Shown one piece after another: positions 12,310-22,382 of a stretch of 64,000 bases of DNA (the first letter of the stretch is position 1; each line of letters starts with the position of its first letter). The stretch lies in NCBI GenBank assembly GCA_016617855.1, contig JAECUM010006730.1:1-64000 (forward strand), read 5' to 3'. A model generated the notes under the pieces. It was not told the origin of the DNA and did no database searches. It saw nothing but the letters and a program-made list of their open reading frames with translations. A program made the position numbers and the translations under genes. Source of the stretch: Megalonaias nervosa. Taxonomy: Eukaryota; Mollusca; Bivalvia; Unionida; Unionidae.

Positions 12310-12726
12310 TATTGTATGTATATTTCACACTCTTTTTTTACCTGTTACCTAGTTCCTGTTGTGTGATAGTATGGTTTTATATATGTTAGCATAACGTTTA
12401 TATAAAAATTCATACCCTTGTGTGATTGTATGTTTGTGTGTATGTAAGTATAGTTTGCGTCTGCAAACATAATACCCTTTTCGTTGGATAGAAGTGTGTT
12501 TGCTGGAACATAGGGTGTGTGTTGGATAATATATCCAAAAGCGGGTGCTGGATAGGATGGTATGCCTTGGATAGAAATCAAAAAGCAGGGTCTGGATAGT
12601 GAGGTATGTATTGGTTTGTAATACAAAAAGCGGGTGCCAGACAGTGTGTGTGTTTGGATATTAGCATTAAGGCATGTGTCTTAGATAGCATCTAACCAAG
12701 TTCAACATTACATTTTCCATAAACCC

Positions 12727-12780
12727 ATGTATGCATGTATGTATGTATGTATGTATGTATGTATGTATGCATGTATGTAT
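12727..12780. repeat. (ATGT)n microsatellite
   Basis: Tetranucleotide run with two 'atgc' variants, one near each end. Confidence 0.97.
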
Positions 12781-12835
12781 GGCGCGTCAATAAACACACC
12801 TAATATTTACGTCGGATGGTATGTTTGTATGTTAG

Positions 12836-12837
<2 letters not shown>

Positions 12838-12881
<44 letters not shown>
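12838..12881. repeat. (TG)n microsatellite
   Basis: Pure alternating TG run. Confidence 0.98.
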
Positions 12882-12887
<6 letters not shown>

Positions 12888-13574
12888 GGATTTTTAACGT
12901 AGCTTTTAAATTTTGTCAGCCATATCGCTAAGACGTCGACAGTGTAACAGTTTATGGTATAACGGTACCAATTGTACAACCCCAGGTGGGCGGAGCTTAA
13001 GGTGTAGGGAACATTGCATTCAGAAATAAACCACAAAACTAGCTGTGATTGGTGCATTATGTAAGGGTTGTACTTTCTGTTAGGCTTGAAAAAATGTTGA
13101 ACCTCTTGGCAACATGTAAGATTATGTTAATTCATAACTATATCACATTTTGTATTTTTTATGATTTTTTTAAAATGTGGTACACATGACTGAAAATGTG
13201 TCTGGTGTAACTAGATAACTCTTACCCCTGTCTAGTTCCAGCAGAGTTATCTCTCTTAAATGCAATGGAGTACCTGGTTCTGTCCTTGTCAAATTGACAA
13301 TCTAACATTGTTCTCTGTTATAGTGGGTGACATGCATGCTGAGGTAGGATAGAAAGTATATTTATTTCACAAAACATTAGCATTGAGGTCTATGGAAAAA
13401 CAATTGGTACCGTGATACCCTATAGTGATATCTAGCAATGGAGCATCATGCCGCAGACATGTAGCATCATGTCCCACCCAGTCACATTATCCTGATACCG
13501 TTCCAACCAGTCCTAACACTAACCTCTTAATGCTGAGCGCCTAGCGAAGCAGCTGTTAGTACCATTTTTTTTTG

Positions 13575-13672
13575 TTTTATAACTCTTTGGTATGACTCGG
13601 TCTGGGTTTGAAGCCGCAACCTCCCGCATCCTAGGCGGACGCTCTAACCACTAGCCCACCTGAGCGGTGTAC
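13575..13672 (-). mobile_element. tRNA-derived SINE-like head
   Basis: Read on the minus strand, it holds a tRNA-like fold: a box A-like 'gtgggctagtggttagagc', an anticodon-arm 'tccgcctaggatgcggg' whose loop would read AGG (Pro-like), and a box B-like 'cggcttcaaaccc'. The T-arm has drifted, and the flanks lack the mature tRNA acceptor pairing that I would expect, so this is a SINE head or tRNA relic and not a working tRNA gene. Confidence 0.6.
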
Positions 13673-14160
13673 GTAAGTAGAACACATCTATAAACACTTC
13701 CACTTTTGTGTGATGGTATGGTATGTTTATGTGAGGATATAGTGTCTATATAAACACTCCTATCCTTTTTGTTAGGTAATAGGGATGTGTATTTGGATTG
13801 TAATAACAAAGTGTGTGTAGAGTAGTATCTAAATATGCTAACATTAGTTTCCGTAGACCCACATTTGTACGTATGTAATTTTAGCGCGTGTATTAACATT
13901 CCTATCCTTTTGAAGGCATATTATGTTTGTTTGTATGTATGTAAGTATAGGCGTCTATAAAGCTCCAACCATTGTTTGATAGTAACGTATAAGATTTTAA
14001 AGAAAAAGACATCTGAATTAAACATAGGAAAATATATTTGGTTTACTATAACCTGACTCTACTTTTTATTTCCAATCTACGGAAGTCTTTGAGATTCTGA
14101 CACTGGAAATGTATAATTCAAATTAACGAATTTTCAGAAAATCGTTCTTCTATCTTGTAC

Positions 14161-14542
<382 letters not shown>

Positions 14543-15089
14543 ACAGGAGAAGCATTTAATCTTTACTTTAAACATCATGTTGACATGGTTATATAAATCC
14601 ATTTTCGTTTATAGTTATGAATGATTACCATTACCATCTATTCCCAACATTTTATCTTCTTTGCAGTGTGGGACATGCTTGTAAACTACTTCTCACAAGC
14701 GTGAAAGTTCAGGATAAGTTACGAACGATGATGGTAGATGGGTCTTGCTTAAAAACAAAAGGTGCTTGGGTTACATAGATTACCATAATAAAAAACATTA
14801 AAATTCCTTCCCTAATCTGCTCTCTTCAGTAATCAGTTCCATAATCCGTTCGGTAATTCGCTCCGTTCCCTAATCCGTTCAGCATCTAAGTAACACTGGA
14901 GGTGTGGTTGTGGTGGAGGGGCCTGCGATAATTTATCCACACGGGATATCCTTTATATTGTTTCAACATTATGGAAGCTGGCATCTGCATGACAAGATAT
15001 TTCTATTGTACACGTGATCTAGATCTAAACGAAGTCATTCATGTCAACAAAACGAGTTACCGATTGTAACTTGTTGACATGATTACGTA
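14543..15089. other. Sequence left of the Polinton, no gene seen
   Basis: It contains a small cluster of 'taatccgttc'-like repeats at about 14813-14882. No coding sequence is supported. Confidence 0.4.
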
Positions 15090-15094
15090 GACAT
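15090..15094 (+). other. Target-site duplication, left copy (GACAT)
   Basis: GACAT abuts the left terminal repeat and recurs right after the right terminal repeat (29651-29655). Polintons usually make a 6-bp duplication; here five bases match. Confidence 0.7.
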
Positions 15095-15628
15095 AGTAGT
15101 ATATGAAGATGAGGTTCCTAAGCCAAAAGAGGTTTCTGGACCAGAAGGCTATCTTCTCCGATGAATGTTTTTATATTACAAGCTATTTTAGCATAAATAA
15201 GTTGTAACAAAATATTTTGCCGGAGAAAGAGGATTCTAGACCAGAAACCCCCACCCCCTCCCAAATTATGGAGAGGAGGAAAGAGGTTCCCGAACCTAAG
15301 ATTTATTTCTATTCAAACAATAAAATATTATATATAATGTATCATTATAATCCAATACGGCATGTCGGATTCGATCTAACAAACGGATTTTTTTAAAAGA
15401 TTTAATTCAATCAAATCAGATTCAAAATATACTAGATTAAAACCTAAAATAAAAAGCGACTGTATTAAAAATGTTGGTTATCATTTATCGAGCAAGTATG
15501 GATCAGTATGGTTATTCGCAACTGAAAATGATGAGAGAATAGTAGGTTGGGCAGATGATCCAATGACATTTATTGACAACATGGTTGGTGCTTTATTTGA
15601 TAATAATATTTCTAAACATCTACTACTG
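15095..15628 (+). repeat. Polinton terminal inverted repeat, left
   Basis: Matches the reverse complement of 29124-29650 with scattered substitutions and small indels. One is a ~15-bp length difference near 15580-15600. It contains the left copy of the NUMOD1-like gene. Confidence 0.95.
15268..15625 (+). pseudogene. Left TIR copy of the NUMOD1-like gene, frameshifted
   Basis: This is the inverted counterpart of the open frame at 29109-29477. It begins at an ATG opening MERRKEVPEPKIYF and runs through 'MYHYNPIRHVGFDLTN' before the frame is lost at a run of seven T at 15388-15394. The right copy has six T there. Downstream, the second frame keeps the conserved tail. It lies wholly inside the terminal repeat. 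Confidence 0.75.
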
Positions 15629-16113
15629 TTGTAACCATATTTTATGATGATCTTTTTCATACCTGCTGACTCTCATTGGTAGGATATCCGTTAACATACT
15701 GTCAATAATACGAAACTCGCGTATTAAATCGTCCATATCATATTTTACGCCTCGCAAATAAGATCTTATCTGATCAAGTAATTTTTTGTAAGTCATGCTT
15801 GCTATCGTACAAGCATTTTTTTAGTCTCAAGTCTGGGCACAATGTTTTTACATGCCGTTGAAAGAGAAACACCAACAGCAGATATTATTAACAAAAACGG
15901 GTTTAATGATGCTCCACTTGAAATTATACCAGAGCTGGTTATCAGCAGTGGCAAATATGATATTATTCGAAGTATTCTACTGTAATACTTCTAACATTGT
16001 TTTACACACCAAAGGTTTTTATGATAATATCTGTAATATTGCATTAGAGCGTCGACATCTTGTTTTGGAATTTCTCCTGAAATATGATTGAAATCGATGA
16101 TTTGTTTTTTCAT
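15623..16113 (-). pseudogene. Polinton small membrane protein, frameshifted
   Basis: Three consecutive minus-strand frames look like one gene. The first starts at an ATG at 16113 and opens MKKQIIDFNHISGEIPKQDV. The second, about 15985-15808, is strongly hydrophobic (SYLPLLITSSGIISSG and then NPFLLIISAVGVSL), giving one or two membrane segments. The third, 15796-15623, opens MTYKKLLDQIRSYLRGVKYD and is amphipathic. The switches occur near 15991 and at a run of seven T near 15820. No function is recognised. A virion or membrane-associated accessory protein is a guess. Plus-strand frames here, including 15852-16091, are its antisense shadow. Confidence 0.5.
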
Positions 16114-16154
16114 TATACAATATTTGTTTACAGTTTTATACAATATTAAAAACT

Positions 16155-16416
16155 CAAGCACCAACAAAGGAGAAAAGGCAGCAGTAGCATCGCGAAGCAC
16201 GCCCTAGAGTGGAATCCCCAAGGAAAGAGGAATAGAGGACGCCCTGCCAACACATGGAGAAGAACATTCGATGCCGAGCTGAAAACCGTGAAACTATCGT
16301 GGGGAGAAGCAAAGAAAGTGGCACAGGACAGGGACCGATGGAGGGCAGCGGTGGACGACCTATGTGCCAATTAGGCACGAAGAGGATTAAAGCTAAAGCT
16401 AAAGCAAGCACCAACA
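16155..16416 (+). mobile_element. 5'-truncated LINE insertion with 12-bp target-site duplication
   Basis: CAAGCACCAACA occurs at 16155-16166 and again at 16405-16416. The 238 bp between them encode a typical non-LTR retrotransposon reverse transcriptase C terminus. It reads HALEWNPQGKRNRGRPANTW, then RRTFDAELKTVKLSWGEAKK and DRDRWRAAVDDLCAN, with TAG at 16372-16374. It ends in a short A-rich (TAAAGC)n-type tail. The Gly-Arg-Pro-x-x-Thr-Trp-Arg-Arg motif and the 'DR-W' end are common at the end of RTE/CR1-like LINE ORFs; the exact clade is not assigned. It inserted into a Polinton gene at its stop codon. Confidence 0.85.
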
Positions 16417-16864
16417 ATCGAATGAAGAAACTCACGGAACTTATTACTCTTAGGATCAGCTATAAAATCTCTGTACTTGTCATAAACATCTGACAAAGTA
16501 TCATTATATCGTTTATCTGTTAGTACATCATTTTTCTTTAACCAAGTAAATGAATCAAAAATATATCCTACATCACGTTCGTACAAATCAGTTTCATTCA
16601 CCAAATTACTGTAATCTTTTTCTGTTTCATCAATACATGTATACCTTAATACCAAGCTTATTTGATCTAGCTTAAAATTTTTAGAACAAGATGTTGTCTG
16701 ATAATTGCATATGCTACCACGAAATTTGCTAGCATTAATTTTCGGAGTATGTATATGTTAAGTTGGATAAGACTAACAGCATCAGCTACTTTAGCCAATA
16801 AATTTGCATATGATGGTCTTGTGAATATTTTCTCAACTTCATTGTAATAATTTCGTAATGACAA
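16405..16864 (-). pseudogene. Polinton helical protein, unrecognised, frameshifted
   Basis: Two minus-strand frames appear to form one gene of about 150 codons. The first starts MSLRNYYNEVEKIFTRPSYA at 16864. The second reads TCIDETEKDYSNLVNETDLY, then VYDKYRDFIADPKSNKF, down to the LINE insertion. The frame switch is near 16660-16700. The original stop lay immediately after the LINE target site, so the LINE changed only the last codon or so. It is rich in charged and aromatic residues and probably helical. No family recognised. Confidence 0.45.
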
Positions 16865-16904
16865 TTGTCTAGAGTGTTGGAGTGATGGAAGTGGAATGTT
16901 GTCC

Positions 16905-17697
16905 TCCTAACTTATGTCGTAATAAGAATCAATTTTTTTCCAACTGTGTTTGTAGGACTTCTTCAAAAAACTTCTTTTGCTCATCATTGCTGAGATAACT
17001 AATTTCATTGTCAAAATCATTGATTATCGCTCGAGATTTGCGAACAATAATCGGATTAAATTCTGGGTTGTTTTTTTACGCATCATTGGTAGAAGTGCTT
17101 TCGAGTACGCTTTAACAAGTAACTCAGCATCTGGTGTTCTGGTAACAATTTTAACTAGGGTTTCCTTGTCGTGGTAGTACATACCGAGATATTTAAAAAT
17201 ACCTCGTTTTAAAAAACTATTATATAACTTTCTGTTTCTTTTTACTCCTATTATCTTAGATTCCGCTAGCTTGTCAAGACGATTATGATTTTCGCTTATT
17301 CGTCTTTCTTCCCCCTCTTTTCCACCATGTGCTCGTGCTTTTATTAAAATCCGATTTTATTATCAAATCTATATTTTTAAAGTCAAGCTTGATCGATATT
17401 TTTTTAAACGCAATTTCAACTTGTTTTTGTTCTTCTAGACAATCATCAGGATGACAGTAACTTCTTATAATATCAAAGTTTTCTATTACTTTCAACAGTT
17501 GTGGTCCTCTCATATACATAACAAGAATAAAAAAAATTTCTTCATCTGACAATGGAGAATTTATCATTGTAATTGTAAAATTTTTCTTGGTATTTATTAT
17601 ACGTGCTGATAGTGATTGGTCCCCAACATTTATTTTAGGGTTAAAAAATATTATCATAAAATTCTCTCGCAACGGTTATAGTTGGTGGTTCTGACAT
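16905..17697 (-). pseudogene. Polinton protein, unrecognised, frameshifted
   Basis: The minus-strand frame from about 17672 opens MRENFMIIFFNPKINVGDQS. An ATG at 17697 in another frame may be the true start. It continues (MYMRGPQLLKVIENFDIIRS, KKISIKLDFKNIDLIIKSDF) to about 17340, then jumps frame. The downstream part (NRKLYNSFLKRGIFKYLGMY, EETLVKIVTRTPDAELLVKA-like) shifts once more at a run of seven A near 17080 and closes with an acidic/basic helical end near 16940. It would be about 260 codons. I do not recognise the family. Its place between the fibre-like gene and the small genes suggests a virion or accessory role, which is only inference. Confidence 0.45.
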
Positions 17698-17792
17698 TAT
17701 TTTATAACACTAGATTAAATTTGATCATCGAGTGTATATATTTGAAATGATGTAAGTCCTGGAAACGGACGTTCAGCAGCGAAAACATGAAC

Positions 17793-18980
17793 TCAAAAAT
17801 ATAAGTACTTGCTGACAGTATTTTCTGTCGGAATCGTAAAATATTGTGTTGTTGAAATATAAGTGTCTGTTGTACTGTATAATGTTGTCCAGTCGATATC
17901 ATCGTTTGATCCTTCCAATCGCCAATTATAAATTCGACCAACACTAGAGTTTAATCGACTTCGCAAATGAAATTGCCAAATAGCAACTGCAGTTGGACAT
18001 TTAATTTTAATCCAAACATTTTCAACTTCTCCGTTGGTCGTCCATTCGTGTCTATCAGAGAAAGCGTAATAAGGATAATTTTCAGGATAATATGCTGATT
18101 TGCTTACCTCAAACCCAACTCGATTGTCAGTTGCCTTAAAAAGTGTTGGAATATACCCAATATTGGTTTTGGTTCGTTTTATACCACTAGACAGACTGTC
18201 AACATACACTTTATTTGTCAGATCATTAGAGTTAACTGGAACATATGTCGTAGTTATTTTATTATTTCTCATGTTTAAGTTGCCTGTCACTAGTCCACAT
18301 AATCTCTTAAAATATGGGGTAAGTTCTTCTTTTAACTGAGCATAACTAATAACATCAGTTTCATTAGCTGGTGGCGAGGTTGTCGGTAATCCAGTTATTT
18401 TTGAATTTGACATAGACAGGTTACCTGTCATTGTGTCACCGGCCTTGTTAAGTTTATTATCATCAACAGATTTTAGTTGCGCATAACTTACAGCTTGTGT
18501 GTTATCTACATTTGCTGGTGGATATACAGTTTCTAACCCAATAATCTTTTTACTCTACATGTTAATAATACCTGTAACTGTCCCACCGGTTTTATCAAGT
18601 TTGTTATTATCTACATACTTCAACTGCAAATAACTTACCGCTTGAATTTGATTTAAGTTTGCCGGTGGATATCCAGTCTCTAAATTTATAATTTTTTTCT
18701 GACATATCTAAGTTACCGCTTAAAGTTCCTCCTGTCAGTGATAATTTATAATTGTCGACGAATTTAAGTTGTGCATAACTAACAGCTTGTGTATTAACAA
18801 CATTTATTGGCGGATAATTTGTTTCTAAATCTAGTACTCGTTAATTTGACATAGACAGGTTTCCTGTCATTGTATCGCCAGTTTTTTCAGGTAGCCCGAT
18901 AAATCAATATTGCCGTTTGTTATTGCACTTATAGCCGACGAATCTCCTAATGATGTTCCAAATTTTGTATAATAGCTCAT
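17793..18980 (-). pseudogene. Tail-fibre-like repeat protein with discoidin-like C-terminal domain
   Basis: Starting at an ATG at 18980 (MSYYTKFGTSLGDSSAISAI), the minus strand encodes about five copies of a ~40-residue unit. The unit resembles 'TGNLSMSNSKITGLPTTSPP' followed by 'ANETDVISYAQLK', and such repeats are typical of phage tail-fibre and receptor-binding shafts. The last ~130 residues (18180-17793) resemble a discoidin/F5-8C fold: NVWIKIKCPTAVAIWQFHLR, then IYNWRLEGSNDDIDW and STTQYFTIPTENTVSKYLYF. Trimeric shaft plus carbohydrate- or lipid-binding tip is the family expectation. Breaks occur near 18880-18890, at an in-frame stop near 18840, and near 18700 and 18555. The frame from 18431 to the end is intact (212 codons). 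It is transcribed divergently from the ATPase gene, 65 bp away. Confidence 0.7.
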
Positions 18981-19045
18981 TATTTATTTATTGTCTGACA
19001 ATTTTTTTATATGTAAATTGTATAACATAAAATTGTATAAAAACG
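18981..19045. promoter_or_regulatory. Divergent intergenic region of fibre-like gene and ATPase
   Basis: A 65-bp AT-rich gap separates the two divergent start codons and contains 'tgtataacataaaattgtat'. A shared bidirectional promoter is inferred from position only. Confidence 0.3.
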
Positions 19046-19723
19046 ATGGCAAAATTGTCGATATTAAACTTTGATACAAAGAGGTTGGTGAAACATAAAC
19101 ATAACAATGAACTTCCAAATTGTCATTATCTTATTGTTGGAAGAACTGGATCGGAAAAAACAAATTTGCTTATGAATTTACTGCTGGGCAATAATTTTAA
19201 CTACGATCGAGTTTATATTTACACAATTAATCCACAACAAGATAAGTACGAGCTACTTAGCGAATATAATAACAAACTTCGTGATGATCTTGAGGCTGGT
19301 GAAGATTTTTTCATTATCAAACAACGAGAATAACTTGTTCCAGTTAATCAACTTGATTCTTCCGAGCATAAGAGAGTTGTTTTTGATGATATTCCGCTAA
19401 ACAATGAAGAAATGAATAAAATAAGATCATATTTTTCACTGTCACGTAATACGAAATGTAATTCTATTTATCTCGCCCAAGGTTTTTATAATGTTGACAG
19501 ATTTATTAGACGAAATACAGGTTGTTTTATATTATTTCCCGGACTGGACAACGTTGACGTTAGAAATATTGCAAACGAACAATATGGCTACGTAACAAAA
19601 GATAAATTTATTGAACTATATCATCAGGGAACAAAAGATAAATATAACTTTTTCTTATTTGATAAACTAACACGTGATCCAGATAAATTGTTTCGCTGTT
19701 GTATTCACAGATACTTGCAGTAA
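19046..19723 (+). pseudogene. Polinton packaging ATPase (FtsK/HerA, A32-like), broken
   Basis: A single frame of 225 codons starts MAKLSILNFDTKRLVKHKHN and carries an in-frame TAA at 19331-19333. A P-loop-like GRTGSEKT is at residues 32-39. A Glu stands where the family has a Gly before Lys-Thr, so nucleotide binding should be impaired. The Walker B-like KRVVFDDI is at residues 109-116. The part after the stop keeps 'SLSRNTKCNSIYLAQGFYNV', a sensor-type motif region, and 'GCFILFPGLDN'. Family members pump DNA into the capsid. The length fits the family. Two independent lesions make this a pseudogene. It lies head-to-head with the fibre-like gene and upstream of two coiled-coil genes on the same strand. 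Confidence 0.88.
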
Positions 19724-19750
19724 GTTTTATCAAACATCTTTGATATAATT

Positions 19751-20357
19751 ATGGATAAAAGAGCAAAGTACAGAAAACATATAGAAGATTTGAAAAAACT
19801 TGCACAATCTCAGGCAGAATTTAAGCAAAAAGCATAGCAAGCACGACGTGGACAGATAGTTGCCGCAGTAGTAGCAGCTACAGCTCTTAAACCAGTTACT
19901 AAGGCTCTACTTGGAAAACAACCTGAAGCTAAACCACTATCAGAAGAAGAACTTAAAAAAACTACAAGAAAAAGGTTTACTCAGACTAGTTAAAGAACAA
20001 CAAGAAGCTGCTGCTGCAAAGGTTATTGGAAGATCTGATGAAGAAAGAAAAAGATTAGCTGAGGCGCTTGTAGCTCATATTGCTGATCCTGCTCGTAGAC
20101 GAACTGAAGTAAATCCGCTGTGAACTAACCCACTCGAATTTGAACGAAGATTATCAACAGCAACATCAGTTCGTCCGATTACAAGAAAGTTAGATGATAT
20201 AGAGAAAAAAATTGAAGAATCGAAAAGTAAAGGTGAGAAATCAATGTTGGAGAGAATGTATGAAGAAGAAGCTTTTAGAAAAGAGCATAGAGTAGATACC
20301 CAGGAAAGAGAAAGATTCAATGATGATCTAAGAAAAATAAGAAATAAAATATTATGA
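19751..20357 (+). pseudogene. Coiled-coil protein of the Polinton, unrecognised, broken
   Basis: Opens MDKRAKYRKHIEDLKKLAQS at 19751. It has an in-frame stop near 19836, a frame switch near 19955 and another stop near 20121. The rest is strongly charged and helical: KEQQEAAAAKVIGRSDEERK, then LDDIEKKIEESKSKGEKSML and EERERFNDDLRKIRNKIL-like sequence. An Ala-rich segment (IVAAVVAATALKPVTKALLG) could be a hydrophobic or amphipathic helix. The terminal TGA overlaps the ATG of the next gene (ATGA at 20354), a compact viral-type arrangement. The function is unknown; a structural or scaffold role is possible. Confidence 0.5.
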
Positions 20358-20971
20358 ATATGAAGATTTTAACAAAAAAATATGGTTTTAAAAATGTTAG
20401 AATACATAATATTAAAAAAGATGATTTTAGCGCTAACGAAAAAATTATGGAGTTAGAAAAAATATCAAAAGAAAGTATAAAACATCTTGACGATGTAGTG
20501 CCAGAAAATAAAAATTACCACGAGAATAATAGATTATGCCAACATGGAATTATTGCTGATCTTTATATTAAAATTATTAATAATGTAAAAAGATATAACC
20601 AGTACACTGGTTATCACATTAGTGGTTTAGCTTCTGAAGCAAAAATATTAGATGAAGAAAGAGTAGAAAGTGATTAAAAAAAAAAGAGTTAGCTAAAGAA
20701 ACCCCAGGAATCATGCAAACTGAAGAAGATCTAAAAAGATCAGCTGAAGAAGCTGAAAAGGCTGAAAAAGAAAAAACAGGAACTGGAGTAAAAATATTAG
20801 CATCAGTTACTGAAATGATCGGTAGATTAATGCTGTGATATCATCAAAAGAGGCTGGAAATATTGGTGCTGAAATTGACAATGAAATTATTGACATACTT
20901 GATCATTTAAGATCGGAAAATTTCTTGACATCTGACGATAACGAAATTTTACACAGCGACTTAATTTTATA
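20354..20971 (+). pseudogene. Second helical charged protein of the Polinton, frameshifted
   Basis: Starts MNMKILTKKYGFKNVRIHNI. The first frame ends at 20677 after 107 codons, at the start of a run of ten A. A second frame (KELAKETPGIMQTEEDLKRS, AEEAEKAEKEKTGTGVKILA) continues to about 20835, and a third (IGAEIDNEIIDILDHLRSEN) continues to a stop at 20969-20971. The run of A is the likely slip site. No family recognised. It overlaps the stop of the upstream gene by the ATGA arrangement. Confidence 0.5.
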
Positions 20972-20989
20972 AAAATATAATAAATAGCA

Positions 20990-21103
20990 ATGTCAACAAC
21001 ATTATTACTAGACTTCAGCACAGCTGCTAAAGATAGCGCAAATTTTTCAGTAAAATATATTCCGCCAATACAACCTGATACTGAAAAGCAGTATGAGATA
21101 TGA
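20990..21103 (+). pseudogene. N-terminal fragment of a Polinton gene, probably structural
   Basis: 37 codons open MSTTLLLDFSTAAKDSANFS, contain 'VKYIPPIQPDTEKQYEI', and stop with TGA at 21101-21103. The pattern of a short hydrophobic strand, then 'PPI' and 'YEI', resembles the start of beta-rich virion proteins of Polintons. That is a resemblance only. Integrase sequence follows within about 20 bp, so the remainder of this gene appears to have been deleted. Confidence 0.35.
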
Positions 21104-21124
21104 CTAATTTCCTATACGTGTTGG

Positions 21125-21556
21125 CATTCAGAAAGTTGTTGACGAATATAATAACACGAAACACAGATCAATAAAAATGTCTCCAAACAATGCAATTAAA
21201 AATCCAATATTAGCAAACGAAAATATGTACTGCAGACATAAATTTAAAGTTGGTGATAAAGAATTTCTCTGACAAAAAAAATTTGAGAAAGGATTTACTC
21301 CGAACTGGAGTGAGGAAGTATTTGTTGTTGATAAAGTACTTTTAACAATACCAGTGACTTATGCGCTAAAAGATTTATTAGGTGAACCTATAAATGGCAG
21401 TTTTACGAGCAGGAACTTCAGAAAACCGAACAAGATATATTTGTTATTGAAAAAGTTATTAGGAAAAAAGGCAATAAAAGTTTAGTTAAATGGCGTGGGT
21501 ATAGCGATAAATTTAATAGCTGGGTAGCAACTAAGTCGATTTCAATCACGAAGTGA
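21125..21556 (+). pseudogene. Polinton integrase, C-terminal part with chromodomain
   Basis: Only the end of a retroviral-type (rve) integrase remains. It reads VVDEYNNTKHRSIKMSPNNA (end of the catalytic-core region), then KFKVGDKEFL with an in-frame TGA near 21271, 'FEKGFTPNWSEEVFVVDKV' (SH3-like region), and a chromodomain 'KVIRKKGNKSLVKWRGYSDK' with 'FNSWV'. A frameshift lies near 21400. The DDE catalytic core and zinc-binding N terminus are absent, so the element could not encode its own integration. Chromodomain integrases are standard in Polintons. Confidence 0.88.
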
Positions 21557-22061
21557 TCGAATAATGTTATTATAAATTTGTTCGTACTTCATCAGTACAA
21601 ATTTACATTTGACTGGTCTACACAAAGAAATTAAATGTAATTTTCTTGGATTATCGACTGGCATTAACTTAAATATTTTAACAAAAATAAAATCGTATTT
21701 TATATTTCTTTGCTGGCCAGTTATTTTTAGATTTAAAAAAAGTTTTATAAGTTGCCCAAATATTTGTTGCTCTGTAATAGTAAAATGAAATTTTATTATC
21801 TTTTTTAGCGATATGATACTTAGCATTATATCGTCCAGTTGTCAGTCTACTACAATTTTTTTTGTTAACGACAAAGTTGTTGACGTCAACAACTTCATCA
21901 TCATCGTCATTGTTGTACTGTACAAAATATCATCTTCACTATAATCAGCAGATTTATCTGAGATAACGTTATATTTCGGTATAAAATTGTTGTCGATAAT
22001 TTTATTGTTGGTGATTGTATCACCAGAGGCATAAATATCAGCAAGTTCATATTATAATATA
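21542..22061 (-). pseudogene. Polinton protein, unrecognised, frameshifted
   Basis: Minus-strand coding character begins near 22055 (ELADIYASGDTITNNKIIDN, PKYNVISDKSADYSEDDILY). It changes frame near 21910-21930, passes through 'YHIAKKDNKISFYYYRATNI', and changes again near 21700. The last 94-codon frame ends at 21542, overlapping the 3' end of the integrase remnant. The product has an acidic N-terminal part and a basic, aromatic C-terminal part. No family recognised. Confidence 0.4.
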
Positions 22062-22079
22062 TTTTTATCTAATTTGTAA

Positions 22080-22382
22080 ATGATAATGGCCAGCGAAATG
22101 AAATCTCCTGACGTAAAATATCATCAGAAAGTTGTTATATTAAATTACAAAGAACTAGCTGAGGCAGTACGAAAATGTCTGTTGGGATATAATGCTTATT
22201 CGGTTAATGTTATTATAACGCAAGGCGAATCTGATAAAATACTTTCTAACAGCAGCAGAAAAAATAAACTTGATAACAGTGCATTTATAACACTAAAGTT
22301 TGATAAAGATGATATTTTGATGTTTGCCCATAATTGTCTTACCAAAACTGAATTAAGAAACATAATTAATCGTCATATTTGA
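22080..22382 (+). CDS. Polinton small protein, unrecognised, intact frame
   Basis: An uninterrupted 100-codon frame opens MIMASEMKSPDVKYHQKVVI and ends 'CLTKTELRNIINRHI'. The second ATG (residue 4) could also be the start. It reads as a mixed alpha/beta protein with no signal peptide or membrane segment. It is one of the few intact frames in the element, although its short length makes survival by chance easy. It converges with the HNH/NUMOD gene, overlapping its 3' end by about 17 bp. The function is unknown. Confidence 0.5.
   Translation: MIMASEMKSPDVKYHQKVVILNYKELAEAVRKCLLGYNAYSVNVIITQGESDKILSNSSRKNKLDNSAFITLKFDKDDILMFAHNCLTKTELRNIINRHI

Larger units (their letters stand above)
12160..14000. 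repeat. Degenerate tandem region with TG and TATG microsatellites
   Basis: A loose unit recurs about eight times: 'tataaacactcctacccttt' followed by 'gtgatagtatgtttgtatgtaagtatag'-like sequence. Pure microsatellites are embedded at 12261-12308 (TG), 12727-12780 (ATGT) and 12838-12881 (TG). A tRNA-like SINE is inserted at about 13575-13672. No coding sequence is supported. Confidence 0.7.

Noticed and set aside
15852..16091. Plus-strand frame at the left of the Polinton
   Set aside because: Antisense to the more coherent minus-strand membrane-protein gene; the plus frame has no recognisable feature.
16146..16435. Minus-strand frames of 74-93 codons
   Set aside because: They are the complement of the LINE reverse transcriptase tail, which is coding on the plus strand.
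18100..18339. Plus-strand 79-codon frame
   Set aside because: Antisense shadow of the fibre-like gene.
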